This document shows, one piece after another, positions 8,661 through 22,500 of a stretch of DNA of 23,975 bases (its first letter is position 1; each line of letters opens with the position of its first letter). The stretch comes from Balantidium ctenopharyngodoni (taxonomy: Eukaryota > Ciliophora > Litostomatea > Vestibuliferida > Balantidiidae): positions 1 through 23,975 of the forward strand of contig JAWNBB010007153.1 in NCBI GenBank assembly GCA_036325645.1. Reading direction: 5' to 3'. A program made the translations under genes and the position numbers. The notes under the pieces are model-generated. The model did no database searches. It saw only the letters and a list, made by a program, of their open reading frames with translations, and was not told where the DNA came from.

Positions 8661-11600
8661 ATGGATATCTTGTGAAAAGAATTATCTACACTCGGTAAAC
8701 AACCCAACGATAGTCGGACACAGCTCAAGCAATTAACGATCTGAAAGGATATGCTCGAGAATTTAAAAAAACTCGAAAAAAAAAAACTTCAGGAAATACA
8801 ACAGTTACTTGAGGATTCACTATACAATATTGTTTCGCAATCACATGCAACGAACGATATCAACTGCAGGTATATTTATTACTGATATAAATACTGCTAC
8901 GATTTCGGGTTAGGGTCACATATCAACGACTTCATATCAAAGTATACGAATCTATTCCAAAGTAAAGTCTCGGTCAATATCAAATGCACCTCATTATGGT
9001 TGATTGGAAAAGTATGCTGCAAGTCGGAGTATAAGACACCGACACTTGCTGATTTTATAAAAACACTGATAAAGTTCATTAAAAATACTAATAATAACGA
9101 CACGTTGCTTAAAAACGTTTCCTTCAGTGTCATCGCGAAATTGTTAAACCTTAAACTCCCATGCTTTCATAGCATTGTGATGGATGTCATGAAATGCTGA
9201 TGAAAGCAGGAAAAGTACCTCACCGATAAAAGAAACATTTTGAAGTGTCTCACCTCGTTGATATTTTACTTAAATCAACAAAATGTTGAAAAGAATTACC
9301 AAGCGATTATGAGTATAATCGCTCAATGCTTAGGCGATAATAATGACAATTTAAGGAAGTTAGGAATTCAGACGTATATCAATCTGCACATTGAAAAGGT
9401 GTTCGATAATAACATCGTCAAGCAAAAGATAATCCGTAAAAAAGACGGAGAAGAAGTAAAAAATTTTCTCGAAGTTCTGTTGTACGTGGGTACGCTCTTT
9501 AACTATAGGAATGATTGCAATGTGAATACGAAACTTTCGTATTTACAAATAATGGAACAGTTTTTTTTACTTAATAAAGACTATATTAACTCGAGTGAGT
9601 CTTTGATTATAAAGATATTTGACTTGCTTATTGGGGATTTCCCTATTAATATTATGAATAATGAAGGTATTAACCAGATAAGTACGAGCCAGAAGCAGAA
9701 CAATACTACGAGCAATCAATTGGATGCGTCTGCGATGTGAATCAATAAAGCGATTGAACAATGATATCGTGTTTATATTAAAGTAATATACCACGTTGCA
9801 TTTCGTAGTTCTCTATGAAGTCATATTTTTAAACGGTTATCTGATAGTCAATTCGATATGGATAAGATTGAAAATTCCAGTCTCAGTAAAAAAACTGCGG
9901 TCAATACACAAGAAACCTCCTCTGGGAAAAGGAAAAAATATACCGAACAACAAGTAAATGCAATGCTGATCGCATTGATTGAGTACAGTGAAAATAATTC
10001 GGATATTTTTGAAATGAATTACAAATCTTTCCAGGAGATATCGCATAATATTTCTGTATATGTTACCTCTTCGATTCGTTCCTTCAGGATACTAATTTCC
10101 CGTGTTCTTGCTAATTTAACATACTATTTACCGTCATGGAGAATATCAATATTAACACTTGTTTTAAATATGTCATCAGTTGCTCACGCTGAAGTGGTAT
10201 CTCTACGTAATACACCACTTTACTTTGTAGAACCAAATAATGCAGAATATAAATATAGTTTAATTATCAAAAAAAACATCGATTTATTAAAAGATATTTG
10301 CAATTGCCTTGCATTAATACTTACAATGTTCTCACATAAAAGCCACGGATTACCTTTAGACACGTCCTTGAACGCCTTCAGCCGAGCGAAGAATATTATT
10401 CTCGGTAATTGAATAGATGAAAGTGATAATCCGAAGTACAAAACCGTCGATGAAATCGCTAATAATTACACATCTGTTGATTTACACGCTTATAAAGAAA
10501 GCGGGTGGATTATCATCCAGGGTCTTTGCTCCTGAGATCGTAAGTGGTGAATATCAAACGCAAAGACATTTTTTTTCCTTTGGAATTATATTTTTAGTGA
10601 TGCAGCTTGTGAACTGATAGAATACGAGTGACGGAAAAACGAGTATAAAGACGCACTTGCCACGGAATTCTTTGTTAAAAAAGCCGCGTGAGCCTCTCTT
10701 CGGAAATTTATTTGATCATGTGGTGATGAGTTTATGTCCACGCAACTGTTCATTGTGAACATTCAAAAAATAATACCGAACTTACTTCGGTTTTTCATAC
10801 CGTATAATAAAGAACATATTATCAGGTTCTATAATCAGAACTTTTTAACAATGTATCAAGAGGCGAAAATGTTCTGATATGATTGTTTCTATTCAATACC
10901 AATACACTGATTCTCGAGTAAATTCAATAACCTTTTGTATCCATGAACAGAGGAGATAACCTCGAACACATACGTTGACACAAACTATGAACATATCTAT
11001 AACTGCTTAAACCAAGTAGATAACCTCATGTGCAATCATAATTTAGATTTGGATAAATACGACAAAGAGCCCGAATTCAACGTCGACAATTTCGTCGTCG
11101 AAAAATTCAATCTCAAATTAAGTAATTGACTCAGTAAAACCTTCCAATTCGTCTTTAGCGCTATTAAACTCTTCCTTGAAATCATACTAAACAACAATTG
11201 AAATCTTAAAAATCGCTCCGCGATTTTTAAGCATTTGCTATCGAATATGACGGAGGTTGCTATGAAAAACATAAATAAAAAAGACATTGGTAATTACAAT
11301 AAAGTTGTGAATATTTCCTTAACGATGTACTTGATCATAAAGAACTCGTGTGAGAGAAACTGATTTATCATTAATGATGAGGGCTCTTTTACCAACACGA
11401 AGATGATTTTCGATTTTTGTTTTCAAATCGCGGATACTGGTTTACTCCGCCTAATCGCAAGTGAAGGTCATAGCTATTGAATAAAAGCTTCTAATAATAC
11501 GAAGAGCCTTCTTGAGTACTATCTAAACGCGAGTGAATGCAAGTTTAAAAACGATACGAACTGAGCAAAGGAAGATTATATCAACACGTTTTACATGATA

Positions 11601-14600
11601 TCCAATATCTTCCGGAATGTGAACTTCAAAGACCTCCTTAACTACCTGGATCACTATATGAACTTTATAATTTCCAATTTTAACCGCATAGAAGAGATCG
11701 TATCAAATCCCTTTGTACCACAGTCGATTTACATTATCATGGACACGTTGATCAAGAATGACCAAATCGACCATGCGAGGAAATGAATCGAAATTTACAA
11801 AATGAACTTTCTTTTCATGAACATGTCAAACACGTACTACTTCAAGGATTGATTTGAAATTAACTCCCTCGCGGAGATCAGGTGAATGCAAATACTGATA
11901 TCATTAAACGATAACATTAAAAGCAACGAATACAATTGACTTAAAGTGATATGAGGAAAGTATTTAAATGATGATAAATATAATTCGAAGAAAATACAAA
12001 AAAACTTCTTGTTCTTCATTAAGAATTTACTTAAATGCCACAAGAAACTCAAGGACCTCGTCTTCAACGAGAAGTTCATCGCCTTTCTCTTCGAGCAAAA
12101 ACAAAGTTTTTACGATCAGAAATTATGCTTTGAAATAATAATAAGTTGACTATTATCAAATGAAAACACGATTGATTTAAATACTATTTGTCAGAGCGAT
12201 ACAAAGAGAAATATCGTGAATTGAATAAATTTACTATACAACAAAAACACGAATTTCTACTTCAATCATAAAATATTCACAAGGAATTTCAGGCATATCG
12301 AGTCGAAGACCTTGATATACGATGCAAATAATCAAGACGCGAATTGACAGGCCATCGCCTCGATTGTCGATGTCGATAATTTTTCGCATCACAATTTCGA
12401 TGTTTTGTATAAGAACTTCCATTTAATTAAACTCGCGAAGTTTATTATCCGAATATACATCGAGAAGAATTACTGAAACGTTGTGCTATGATTGAATATG
12501 ATTAAAGAGTTAGTGCAAACACAGTTATTAATGTACACTGATACATCGAAAACGAAATCCACGAATCAAGATTCGTTGAAAGGAGAAGACTTGAATGCAG
12601 CGGAACAAAAGAAAAAAAACCAAACATGAATCACAATAAGACATTTGGACTATTTTATGCATTGAAACCTGAAAAAGTTTTTAATCAAAATCGTTCAAAA
12701 TTGCCTCATCGAGGCCCTCGAACGCATATTATTAAGCAATCAAAAAGCACTTGTTGAAATATTAAACTACTTTATGAGTTCTAGTATGGTGTGAGTCTCC
12801 TGTGAAGAGAGTTGGGATATTAAAATACTCGGGATTGAGTTATTGTCAAAGATTATTAAGAAATTTTCCACTGTTATCGATGTACGAACAGAGGATAATT
12901 CGTTACTGATTCAGCAATACGAAGCACAGATATCGTCGTGTATTAAAATAATATTCAACAACACAGTCTCAATACAGTCGGTTTATAAAGGTTTAAAACT
13001 TATTTATATGTTCATCACCATACCGATCAGCACAGATGTTAATTACATTAAAAAAGTATCTCATATGGTCGACATTGGAAATCTTAAAAAAAACGAATTT
13101 TCGATTTCTTCTGGAGGCGCAAACTGCACGTCCTTCAGTGAGAAGGCAGATTACTTATGAATATGTAAGAAACTGATGTTTTTCTGTAAATTGTTTTTAT
13201 CGAGTAAGAGCCAAGAACACTCAGTGTTGAACTGTTACGATACAATTAATTCATATGTGAGTCAAATCGATATTTACGCGAAGTATATAACAGCGCCTTA
13301 CAAAAAGAACATCAATGAATTCTTCGAAATAAACTTCGAAATGTTCTTTAATTCGATTATTAAAATGCTGAGTGATTTTTATATTGTCCTTACATCCACG
13401 CAGATCAACGCGATAAACTATAAAAAATATTACTTTGTATTCAACGGGAATCGAATAACATTCAGTGAAAATAAATGAATTAAATATGGTCAAGTATTTA
13501 TTAAAGTTCTCGGTGTGTGACTAAATGAACCAAGTGCAAAGGGTTAAAAATCTCGGATGAACATATCACTCAAATCATCAAGTTAATATTTTATTACATC
13601 AATTACTTCATTATCAAGAAAGGAAAAACTGATATGATGTTAACCGAGGAATTAAGTGAACACACCAAAATTTCATTTGCATGAAATAGTGTAATGATGG
13701 CTGAGTTACTAGATTCATTCGTTAAAATAATCGGCAATGAAAACAACTGTTTCACCTTGGATAAAGGCGGTGTGTTCGATATAATCAAATTAAATTTAAA
13801 TATTATTCAATTCGGAATCAACGAATTCAATGGTCAGTGTTGAATAATGCTAGAAATCCTAATAAAAAAATACACTGACAAGCAGGAAGATGTTTACGGA
13901 ATAGACGATAAACAATATTTGGTGACAACGGTTTCAAAAATCTTGTTCTATTATTTACATAAAACAACCATGGTGCAAGGGAAAGAAAACAGCACGTTTA
14001 TATCGATTAACTCAAGTGTATTGAATTGAATCGTTAAATATTACGATGAGTTCAATGCGGATATCTTCCCGGAACGAGATGAATACTTAGTAAACAATTT
14101 AATATTCATGATGAATTCCTTTATTGATTCAAATCAAATATATAAAATATGCGCCGGACATATTTTCAACGCGATGGTACTGATTAAAAACATGAAGGTG
14201 CTTGAAATATTTTTCATGGAAATAATCCAGTATCTCGGTCGGTGAGGACAAGGGCAGTTCGATAAATTTTTTATTTTGTTTTATATGGTGATACAGTTCA
14301 TTTCTAAAGTAAACGAGGAAAAATTATTAAGCAACGCGGTTCATTGCTTTAGCAGGTTGATCATTGTTGATAGTTGAGGTGATTTAAATATGATGACTTT
14401 ATTGTTAAAATCCCTCTTTCTAAGCATCACCCAGAATTTCACTGAGAATATCAAAGAAATAATTCGAATGGTAATAACAACGTGAGTCGGTGAAGGGTAT
14501 TTAATTCCTTATTTTGGAAACGAAGATTTACAGAAAATAATACTAACGTATATACTCAACTGCGAAGATGTCGAGTGAAGACGTAAATTAATAACATGAA

Positions 14601-14989
14601 TAACCCTGACATGAGCAGACCAGGAAAGTAAGTTCGATATTTCGAAATGAGCGATATTCATAATTAAATGATATAATAAAGACAATGACTATTTACACAG
14701 TGATGAAATAGAAGAACTATGCTCAGAGGGATTAAAAGCGCAAATCAAAAGTTTGGAGGATATGCAAAAAAAATATTTACAAGATCAAGAAGATTTAAAG
14801 AAGAAACAAGAAGAGGAATTACGTGTGAAGGAGGAGAAAGACCGGATACAGAAAGAGGAAATGAAAAAGAAATTGGAAGAACAACGAAAAAATGCAGATA
14901 ACGTTGTTCAAGTTACATCATCGCAAAGTAGTCAAGGGACTTCAAGTACAGGAGGGCCGAAGATCCGAGCGCTTAAATTTAAAAAATAA
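8661..14989 (+). CDS. HEATR5: HEATR5/Laa1-like HEAT-repeat protein
   Basis: About 2,109 residues, close to animal HEATR5B (about 2,070). The ATG at 8661 follows TATATTTAAA and the stop is TAA at 14987-14989. The protein is an alpha-solenoid of HEAT-like helices with many TGA sense codons. The start (YYWYKYCYDFGLGSH, then TSLWLIGKVC) follows the HEATR5 N-terminal pattern. The most telling block, at about 10494-10730, has GWIIIQGL...FFFLWNYIF, then AAWASLRKFIWS, matching the family's GWxLLxAL...LLLLWRNxF and following segment. HEATR5/Laa1 works with AP-1 in clathrin traffic between trans-Golgi and endosomes. The last ~90 residues are a Lys/Glu coiled coil, a Ser/Thr linker and the tail GGPKIRALKFKK. 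One frame break lies near 13505-13545: frame 1 of the gene reaches TAA right after AAG GGT, and the next frame is open to the end. CFAP45 begins 55 nt downstream. Confidence 0.75.
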
Positions 14990-15043
14990 TTAATAAATAA
15001 ATAACTTCTTAATTCAATTACATATAGAATTTTTTTAAATAAA

Positions 15044-16472
15044 ATGGTACGATTCGAGAATATAACCATGCTAAACTCTTATTAATATCTACATATAGTC
15101 ACTTCGACCAAATAGCTCAAGAGCACGCCCTCAATCTTCAGTTGCTGTTTTAACGACTAGTGATTGGGAAAGGATTCGCAAAAATGCGAAAATGTCCACT
15201 CCTGAAGAGATAGAAAATAACAAGAAAATATGAAAAGATCAAAAGAAATGTCAGCTTACGAAAGGACTCGCACATAAGGATCGGCTGATCAAATATGATA
15301 AAACTCACCCACGTGTTGAAGTCAGCGACTGAGATCGAGAAAACATTGAGAAGGGAAATTCTATTCTGTCAATGGCAAAGAAAGCGGTTGAAAACAACGA
15401 GGATGCTGTTAAGGAAATGGATAAACTCTTGAAATATGCCAAAGTTGTCGAGATCAGAGATATTCAAAAGGACGAACATATAAGAATGGAAAAGGATTAT
15501 AAGAAAAAGGAAGAAAAAATGGATTTAATGATGGAGTTGGAAAGGCTGAAAGAATTAAAGTTCCAGGAAGAACGTGAACGGAATCGTAAAATCCAGCAAA
15601 GAGAAGGAGCACTTATCATTGTCGATCAAATAAAGGATAGGGAACTCCAACGTTTACGAGCACGTGAGCAAGTTGAAAAAGAGCGTTGAATGATAAATCG
15701 TCAAATAAAGGAACTTGAAGATCAGGATATGAGAAAAGCGGAGCAGAAGAAAATAGAAGATGCACAACTTGCGAAGGAAATAGAATCAATTAATAAAATA
15801 TCGGCTTTGAATCGGGATAAAAAGAAATGAGCAGAGAAGGAGTTGGACTTAAAGATACATCAATATAATATTGAAAAATCAAAGAAAGAAGAAGAGGAAT
15901 GAGCAGAGAAGAAAAGAATTGCGATGGAAAAAGAATATGAAATTCAACGATTACGGGAAAAACAGGAGCGTGCACAAGATAAACAGGCGGAATTAGACGC
16001 GATTCGTGCCAAAAGAGCATACGAAGAAACCGAAAAACTTGCCCGAGAAAAAGAAAAACAAGAAATACTTAAACGTCAAAAACAAATGGAGGAACTTATC
16101 GTCGCGAATGAAGCTCAGAAGCAAAGCAAAGGAGCTCGTTTGGAACAAATGGCGGAACAGGAACAAAAAGAATACGCAAGAATTATTAAACGACAACTCG
16201 AAGACATGGAAAACGAGAGAAGAATCGAAGAGGACAAGAAACGTAAAAACTATGAAAATGGAGATGAAGTCCGGCGTCAAATAAAGGAGCGTGAAGAAAA
16301 ATTCCGAACAAGTAAAAGAGAAGTCCTTGAAGAAGGCAGAGCAACGCAGCAAAAACTTGAGCATTATAAAGCCACAATGGAGAGGATTAAAAAGGAGAAA
16401 TTAAACGAAATGGAAAAATATAACATCAAGGGCAAATATCGGGTCGATTTAGAAAAATATAAAATAAAATAA
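15044..16472 (+). CDS. CFAP45: cilia- and flagella-associated protein 45
   Basis: A 458-residue protein made of exon 1 (15044-15046, ATG only) and exon 2 (15099-16472, TAA stop). Nearly all of it is a charged alpha-helical coiled coil. It has family hallmarks in the right order: TSDWERIRK near the N-terminus, LLKYAKVVEIRD, REGALIIVDQIKDRE, then EKQERAQDKQAELDAIRAKR, and REVLEEGRATQQKLE near the end. CFAP45 is a microtubule inner protein of ciliary doublets and, with its partner CFAP52, stabilises the A-tubule lumen. Four TGA codons are in frame (for example after QVEKER and EEEE). Without the intron there is no ATG upstream of the conserved SDWERI block that is in frame with it. The spacers to the HEATR5-like stop (54 nt) and to the spastizin-like start (85 nt) are short, and each gene probably has its own promoter there. 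Confidence 0.93.
15047..15098 (+). other. 52-nt spliceosomal intron after the CFAP45 start codon
   Basis: The sequence runs ATG, then GTACGATT...ACATATAG, then TCACTTCGACC. Removing 15047-15098 joins the ATG in frame to SLRPNSSRARPQ and the conserved CFAP45 N-terminus. Unspliced, all three forward frames hit TAA/TAG or lack an ATG before the conserved part. Branch-point-like CTAAAC and TTAAT lie in the last 30 nt. Prediction by reading only. Confidence 0.65.
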
Positions 16473-16557
16473 AGTCGTCTTTAGTTCTTGTAGTATTTCA
16501 TTCTCAATAAACTTAAAATAAATATTGATTAATTTATGAATGATATTATTTAATACT

Positions 16558-19500
16558 ATGCAAACAAATACTGACAGTCCATTAATATATCAAAAAGAAA
16601 TTGATTTATCCCATCCGGAATCCTCGATATTAGACTGTAACAAAGGAGAAAAGGTGATAATCGAGTTCAACAATTTGATATGCTGAGGCGAGTATGAACT
16701 CGCAAGACCGTTTTGAAAACAAATTATCGATGAAGTCCCAGGATATTTTGAATACTTCTACAAACTTATTTTATCAAGAGGTATCCCTGATAAATGGCTA
16801 CTAACAAATGAACTGAGAACGTCCGCGAACTATATCTCTATCCTTGTCCAAGACTATTTAAACGAGTATCAATACCACGAGAAGTGCCCATGATTGACCT
16901 TTCAGAATTACTTTTTAAACGCGAACGATTTTGATTGACTCATCACAGAAGCCTTTTATTTCTCTTATGAAAACAGCCAAGACCATCAAATCAACTCGAA
17001 TTTCTGATTCGATTTAAGGAACATCTTCAATTTTTTTCAAAGTATCTCCTTGAATACCAGCTACTACCTACCTAAACTTCGTATTTTACCCCCAGATAAA
17101 AATATCGCTTTATTGAACCTATCTATCAAGGAGTGTTATTATTATTGTAACAACAATTCTCTTTGAAACTTTAATGAATCGGCTAGTTTCATCGAAGGGT
17201 TACAAAACTGAATACTAACGCAGCCGAAGTGAGCCTATATAATAATCAATAAAATATTATCGTTATGTTATGCCAACGAGGCGATACAAAGAAGGAAAGA
17301 CGTGATATATTTAGAGGAAAGCGTTCATGTGATTTATGTCCACTTTATTATGACTTTTCTTTTTTGGAAGGACTACTCGAAATGCTATGAATACTTGAAA
17401 TACATTCACTATAACAGTGAGATAGAACTTTGTAATAACTATATCATGCTCATGTTTTCCGTGCTGATCATGGTCTCGAGCAACGAAGAGAACAACATAG
17501 AAGAATCATCGCATAACGTTTTGAAATTCGTATCCTATTGCATGAAAAAACTAAAGATCAACCATCAAGACAACACGTATATTTCCCAGTTTAAAGGCAT
17601 GTCATTCTTCACAGGAAAAGAAAAAAAATATCTCATCGATAAGGACAGTACTATCAAATCCCAAGGAATAACCCCGAACATTTTATATAAGAATAAGATA
17701 TTTGAGGCGTTGTTAACAAATAAAAAAAACAAGGAGTTGATTCATAAACTAAGGATTATATTCGATCTGTACATTAGCTACAAAAACATCGAGTGCGAAA
17801 TTTCTTTTTTTTTCACCGAGTATCATAATAACATTAACAATAAAACGTATTTCTCAAATCTAACCTATATTAACTATAAGAACCTGATTTACGAAATATC
17901 AGAATTACCGGAACATAATCACGATGTTAACGTTGATAGCCTGTGGAACAAGTCAAATCAGTTGAATTTCTGGAACGATTATTTGAATTATTTAAGGATT
18001 AACAAAGAACATTGCCTTGGCTACGCGATGAAAGAGTCGATAAAAGCAATCGAAAATGAAAAAATTCACAACGCTGTGATAATACTATCATCGTTGAATA
18101 ACCTGAAGTGATTATGAATATGATTCGTCTGGGAGAAGTTCCACAACAACATCGAATTCCGCAAGCAAATCCTGGATGTGATATGGATAAGTTACTGAAC
18201 AAACAAGGGGAAAACTGGGCATAACTTCACTTTCGTTCCCTTTGTGGAGGATATTATTATCAATGTTGATTACTTTATAAAATTTTCGATGTTCATTCAA
18301 AAAAAAACGAACATTTCCGCAAATATTATCTACGAGAGCATGTGAACCAACTCCTTACCCTATGTAATGAAGAACAATTTAAAGGATTTCAACTACAAAG
18401 AACTCTGAAAGCATTTGAAACTGTTTAATCCTCAAGGAAATAAAAAACTGCAAAAGGAGCATTTTCACTCGACTATGATTATTTTATCGTTTTATTTTTA
18501 TAATTTCCTCTTTAAAAAATTCGATGACAACTTCTTCAATTTCAATTCAACTTATGAATCCACAATATCAGCGCAGGCTAATACAGCGTTTTCATTTGGT
18601 AAGGACAACGTGGAATTGATATCAATATGAAATAAAATTATTATTTTTCCGTACAGACTGAACATAATCGTAGACTGATTCAATTTAATTTTCATACCTA
18701 TTAAAGACTATATCGCCTCGAGTGCGACTAATTCTAATAATCATAATGATAATAATAATAATAATAATAAGGAAAACGAATTGCAGAATTTCATATACAA
18801 TAAACAATACTTCATTGAAATGCTACGAATAATAAACAGTGCCATAGAGCCGTGAAAGGCGATTAACACTGATAATTTAATTTCGATATTCGATGCTAAT
18901 AACTTAGACTATGAAACATCACAAATGATTGAAAGCCCCGATGATAAGCAGATCTTCATAGATGATTTATATCAGATTGATTTAGATTACCTGAGCAGTG
19001 GATATACAGAATACAAGGCATTTTGAAAAAATAAAACTAATACAATAATCCTTGCGGTTGATGAACTCGTATTTCGCTTTAATATCGTGAATAACCCTTG
19101 GTTAGAGATAATAAACCAAAAGCAGATGCACCTGAATAACCCGTTCATAGAATCAATTTGTCAGAACAATGAAAATTATTTAAAAATCGCACGGAAGTTC
19201 CATTGATACGATATATGTAAAAAAGTCATCAAATTTTATGGGTTAGAAGACAGTTCCGGGCAAGATAAATATAATAAAATCGTCGAATGAGAGAAATGAA
19301 TGGAGGCGAAGAAAAGCATTGATATCAGCAATAACAAGGATAAAGAGCAAGTTGATGAAATATTAAGAATGTACAGTAACATAGATCACGATGTGGAAGG
19401 TGTTGATGTGAATTTCAACAAATTTAAAATATGATTTAATTTGAGTTTTGACGAGAAATGAAGTGTGGATAAGTCGTTGTACTGGATTGAACAGTCGATA

Positions 19501-22500
19501 AAGTATTGAGAGATATCGAAAATATGTCAGGAAGATATTAATTTGTTCAAGGATACTGTTGAGAAATATAAGACATTAATCGACCCAACTGCTTTGACAC
19601 AGACAGATTCGCTTTGTAAAATTGTCGTCAGTACGAAAAATATCGGCGTTGTGCAAATATCGACAGGAACGGCGCAGTTGAAAATGCATATTTCATATTG
19701 AAAAACACAAGAAAAAGCGATACAAAGCTGATATGAGAAAGTCACGAATGAAAATTCATTGACATTGCCTTATGAAGAGCTTAAAACGTGTTTTGAAACA
19801 ACGTATTCAAATATAGGAAATTATGGGCAATACACCCAGAAATCTGAGGACGGTAAAGAAGAAACACATAACTATTTAAAATGATTTTTGAACTACTTAA
19901 TGAACGTCGGTAATTGATATCATAAATCAAAAATCACAATCAAAGAAAACTCTTCAACGAATTACTTAAAAATACTAAAGAAATACCCCAAAGAGTGAGT
20001 CGCAAAGCTCTTGCTGAAGTATAACAGTGAAGACCAGGCAATACAAGTAGCAAAGTTAACAAACACCAATTGAATCAATGTGTTGATGGAATATACATCA
20101 TTCGTTAAACGAGAAGTATTATCCTTCAACGACTTTAATTCCTTCTTTTACAATACATGAAACGGGGAAACTCAACATCAAGAAGAGATAAATCATAGCA
20201 TCAAAACCAAAGCTTGGGAGGAAGGCAAATACATTCAATCGTCAAATGTGATAACATTCCCAATAACTCTCCGCATATGAGAGTATTTCTATAAATGATA
20301 CAATAATAGCAATAACATTTACTTTTATATCCCCGCAATCATTTCACTGAATCGAATGAACTTCGATACCTGAGATGAGGACTCAAAATACAAATTCTGG
20401 GAATTACTAATCAATCATTATTACGACAATAAGATAATTGTCAACTATATTAAGCAGTTTTTCTATAAGTTTTACCTCATCAAATGACTCGAGGGTCATA
20501 ACGAAAGGTATAAAGAGCTACTGAATAAATGAGTTAACAGCAAATCAAAGAACCAAATACACAAAACCGAAAAATATAAGAAAATATTATCGGAAGTATC
20601 AACGGCCAACAAGATCAACATCCCGAAAATATATAGCTATATGTCTTCAACAACGCCTGAATACATCAACAACGCAAAGGATAAAATAACAGCGTATTTA
20701 GAAACGAAAATAAATCGTCGAAATAACAAATATGTTTCCTCTTGCAATACCAGCACATCACCGCAGTTGACAAACGAAATAAAATCTTCAAAAATCTCAT
20801 TTCACACATTACAATCCTTATCATATCAGAAGAATATTTACTCTTATAAAACAATATGTCTTGACTTAATCACTAGTAAGAAATATGATCTCGCGATAGA
20901 AATCGCAAATATTCATTGAGATAAAGAAAATAAAAACGAGATTTATGAAACGGTTCTAACGAAATACATTTCACTCAACGAAACAACCGAAGATAAATGA
21001 TACGATATTATTACACAAATACACGATAAAGTCAAAACATTTTCCATTGTCAAGAGCTATCTTTATAAGTGGAAGCCCGATATTATTTTATCAATTATTA
21101 ATTGAATTAAAGAGGAAATCAATACCCAAGAACTATTCACACTGATAAAAAAACTTAAGATTTATATTAAAATCCTTAATAACAACCTATTAAATTATTC
21201 CTTCGAAAAGTTCGAAACCGACTGTGAGGAGAACATGAATTCGATAATTGATATTTGAATATCGAAGAATTCCCATCACTATTGTTATAAATGAATAACG
21301 ATATACAACAAATACGAAAAGTATGAAAACAAGATCAAATTCTCCGAGATCAAACTGCTTCTTTCAAGTGAAAAAGTAGTAAATAAGATCCAGGCACTGG
21401 AGAAACTGAGGGAAGTCAATGAAAACGTTATCGATTTTTGTTGATCTTTAATCAGGAATTGTAATATTTATAGTAACAAACTCCTTATCATTAAGTTTGT
21501 TATTAATAACTACGGTAGTGAATGAAGCTTGGATGTTTACAATGATTGAATGAATAAACAAACAGCGATTCAGATTTTCTTTTTGATACCGAAGGAAAAC
21601 CAAGGAGATTTCATTGATATTATCGATGAACCTGAACTCATAATCGAAACGTTGTTGGTGAATGAAAAATTCGAAATAATAAAAAACATATTTTATTACT
21701 TTCCCAAAATACAGGAGCGTATGGAGAGTATTATCCTGTTATACAGTTGGAAGTCAATGGCTGTTGTTGGCACCGGTAACAGCATCGGTACCATCAGGGA
21801 CGACGGTTACAATAAATGAATGGTAATCACCGGAGATCAAACGCAATTCCGCAACAATTTCACTTTTAAAACATCGTTTGATTTTAAATGATTTGTCGAG
21901 TGTATATCACTGTGCAATAATTGAATCCCGATTTCAAAAATGTGTTTCGATATTTGTAATGAGTGAAGCAACCTGTGAATGGATTCAGTGAATGGAAATA
22001 AAAATATTCCTAAAATATTTGTGATTAATTTAATCGAAAGTGTCTTGACGTATTTAGAATCTTTACCGTTTAGCGAACTTGGGTACGATAAGAACACAGA
22101 TAATAAAATAAATAAAATCAACACGAAAATAAGCTTTTACATCAGATGAAATAATTTATTCCGCGAGTTTATCTTCAAAAAAGTGGATTCCTTCATCGAA
22201 GCGAATTACAAAACGTATTTTACAAATACCAAGTATTGCATTAATTTAAGGGATAAACTCGTGGAAAATGATTATCTGAATTTAGCGGAGACCTACTGTC
22301 ATGAACTGAAATTGGAGTCGAAAATGGTTGTAAAAAAAATCGGATTATTTCATATCAAAAACAGGAATTTCCAAGAAGCGAGGAAAGTGTTGACACAAAT
22401 CCTTCCGAATAAGTTTATGGAAAATGTTGAAAATAGCAATTCGAAAATATGAACAATAAATGAATGCTATGAAATCATTGATGAAATAATATTAATTTTG

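Noticed and set aside
15993..16364. Minus-strand Phe/Leu-rich frame of 123 codons that looks like membrane protein
   Set aside because: It is the antisense of the Glu/Lys/Arg-rich CFAP45 coiled coil, which produces Phe/Leu/Ser-rich shadows.
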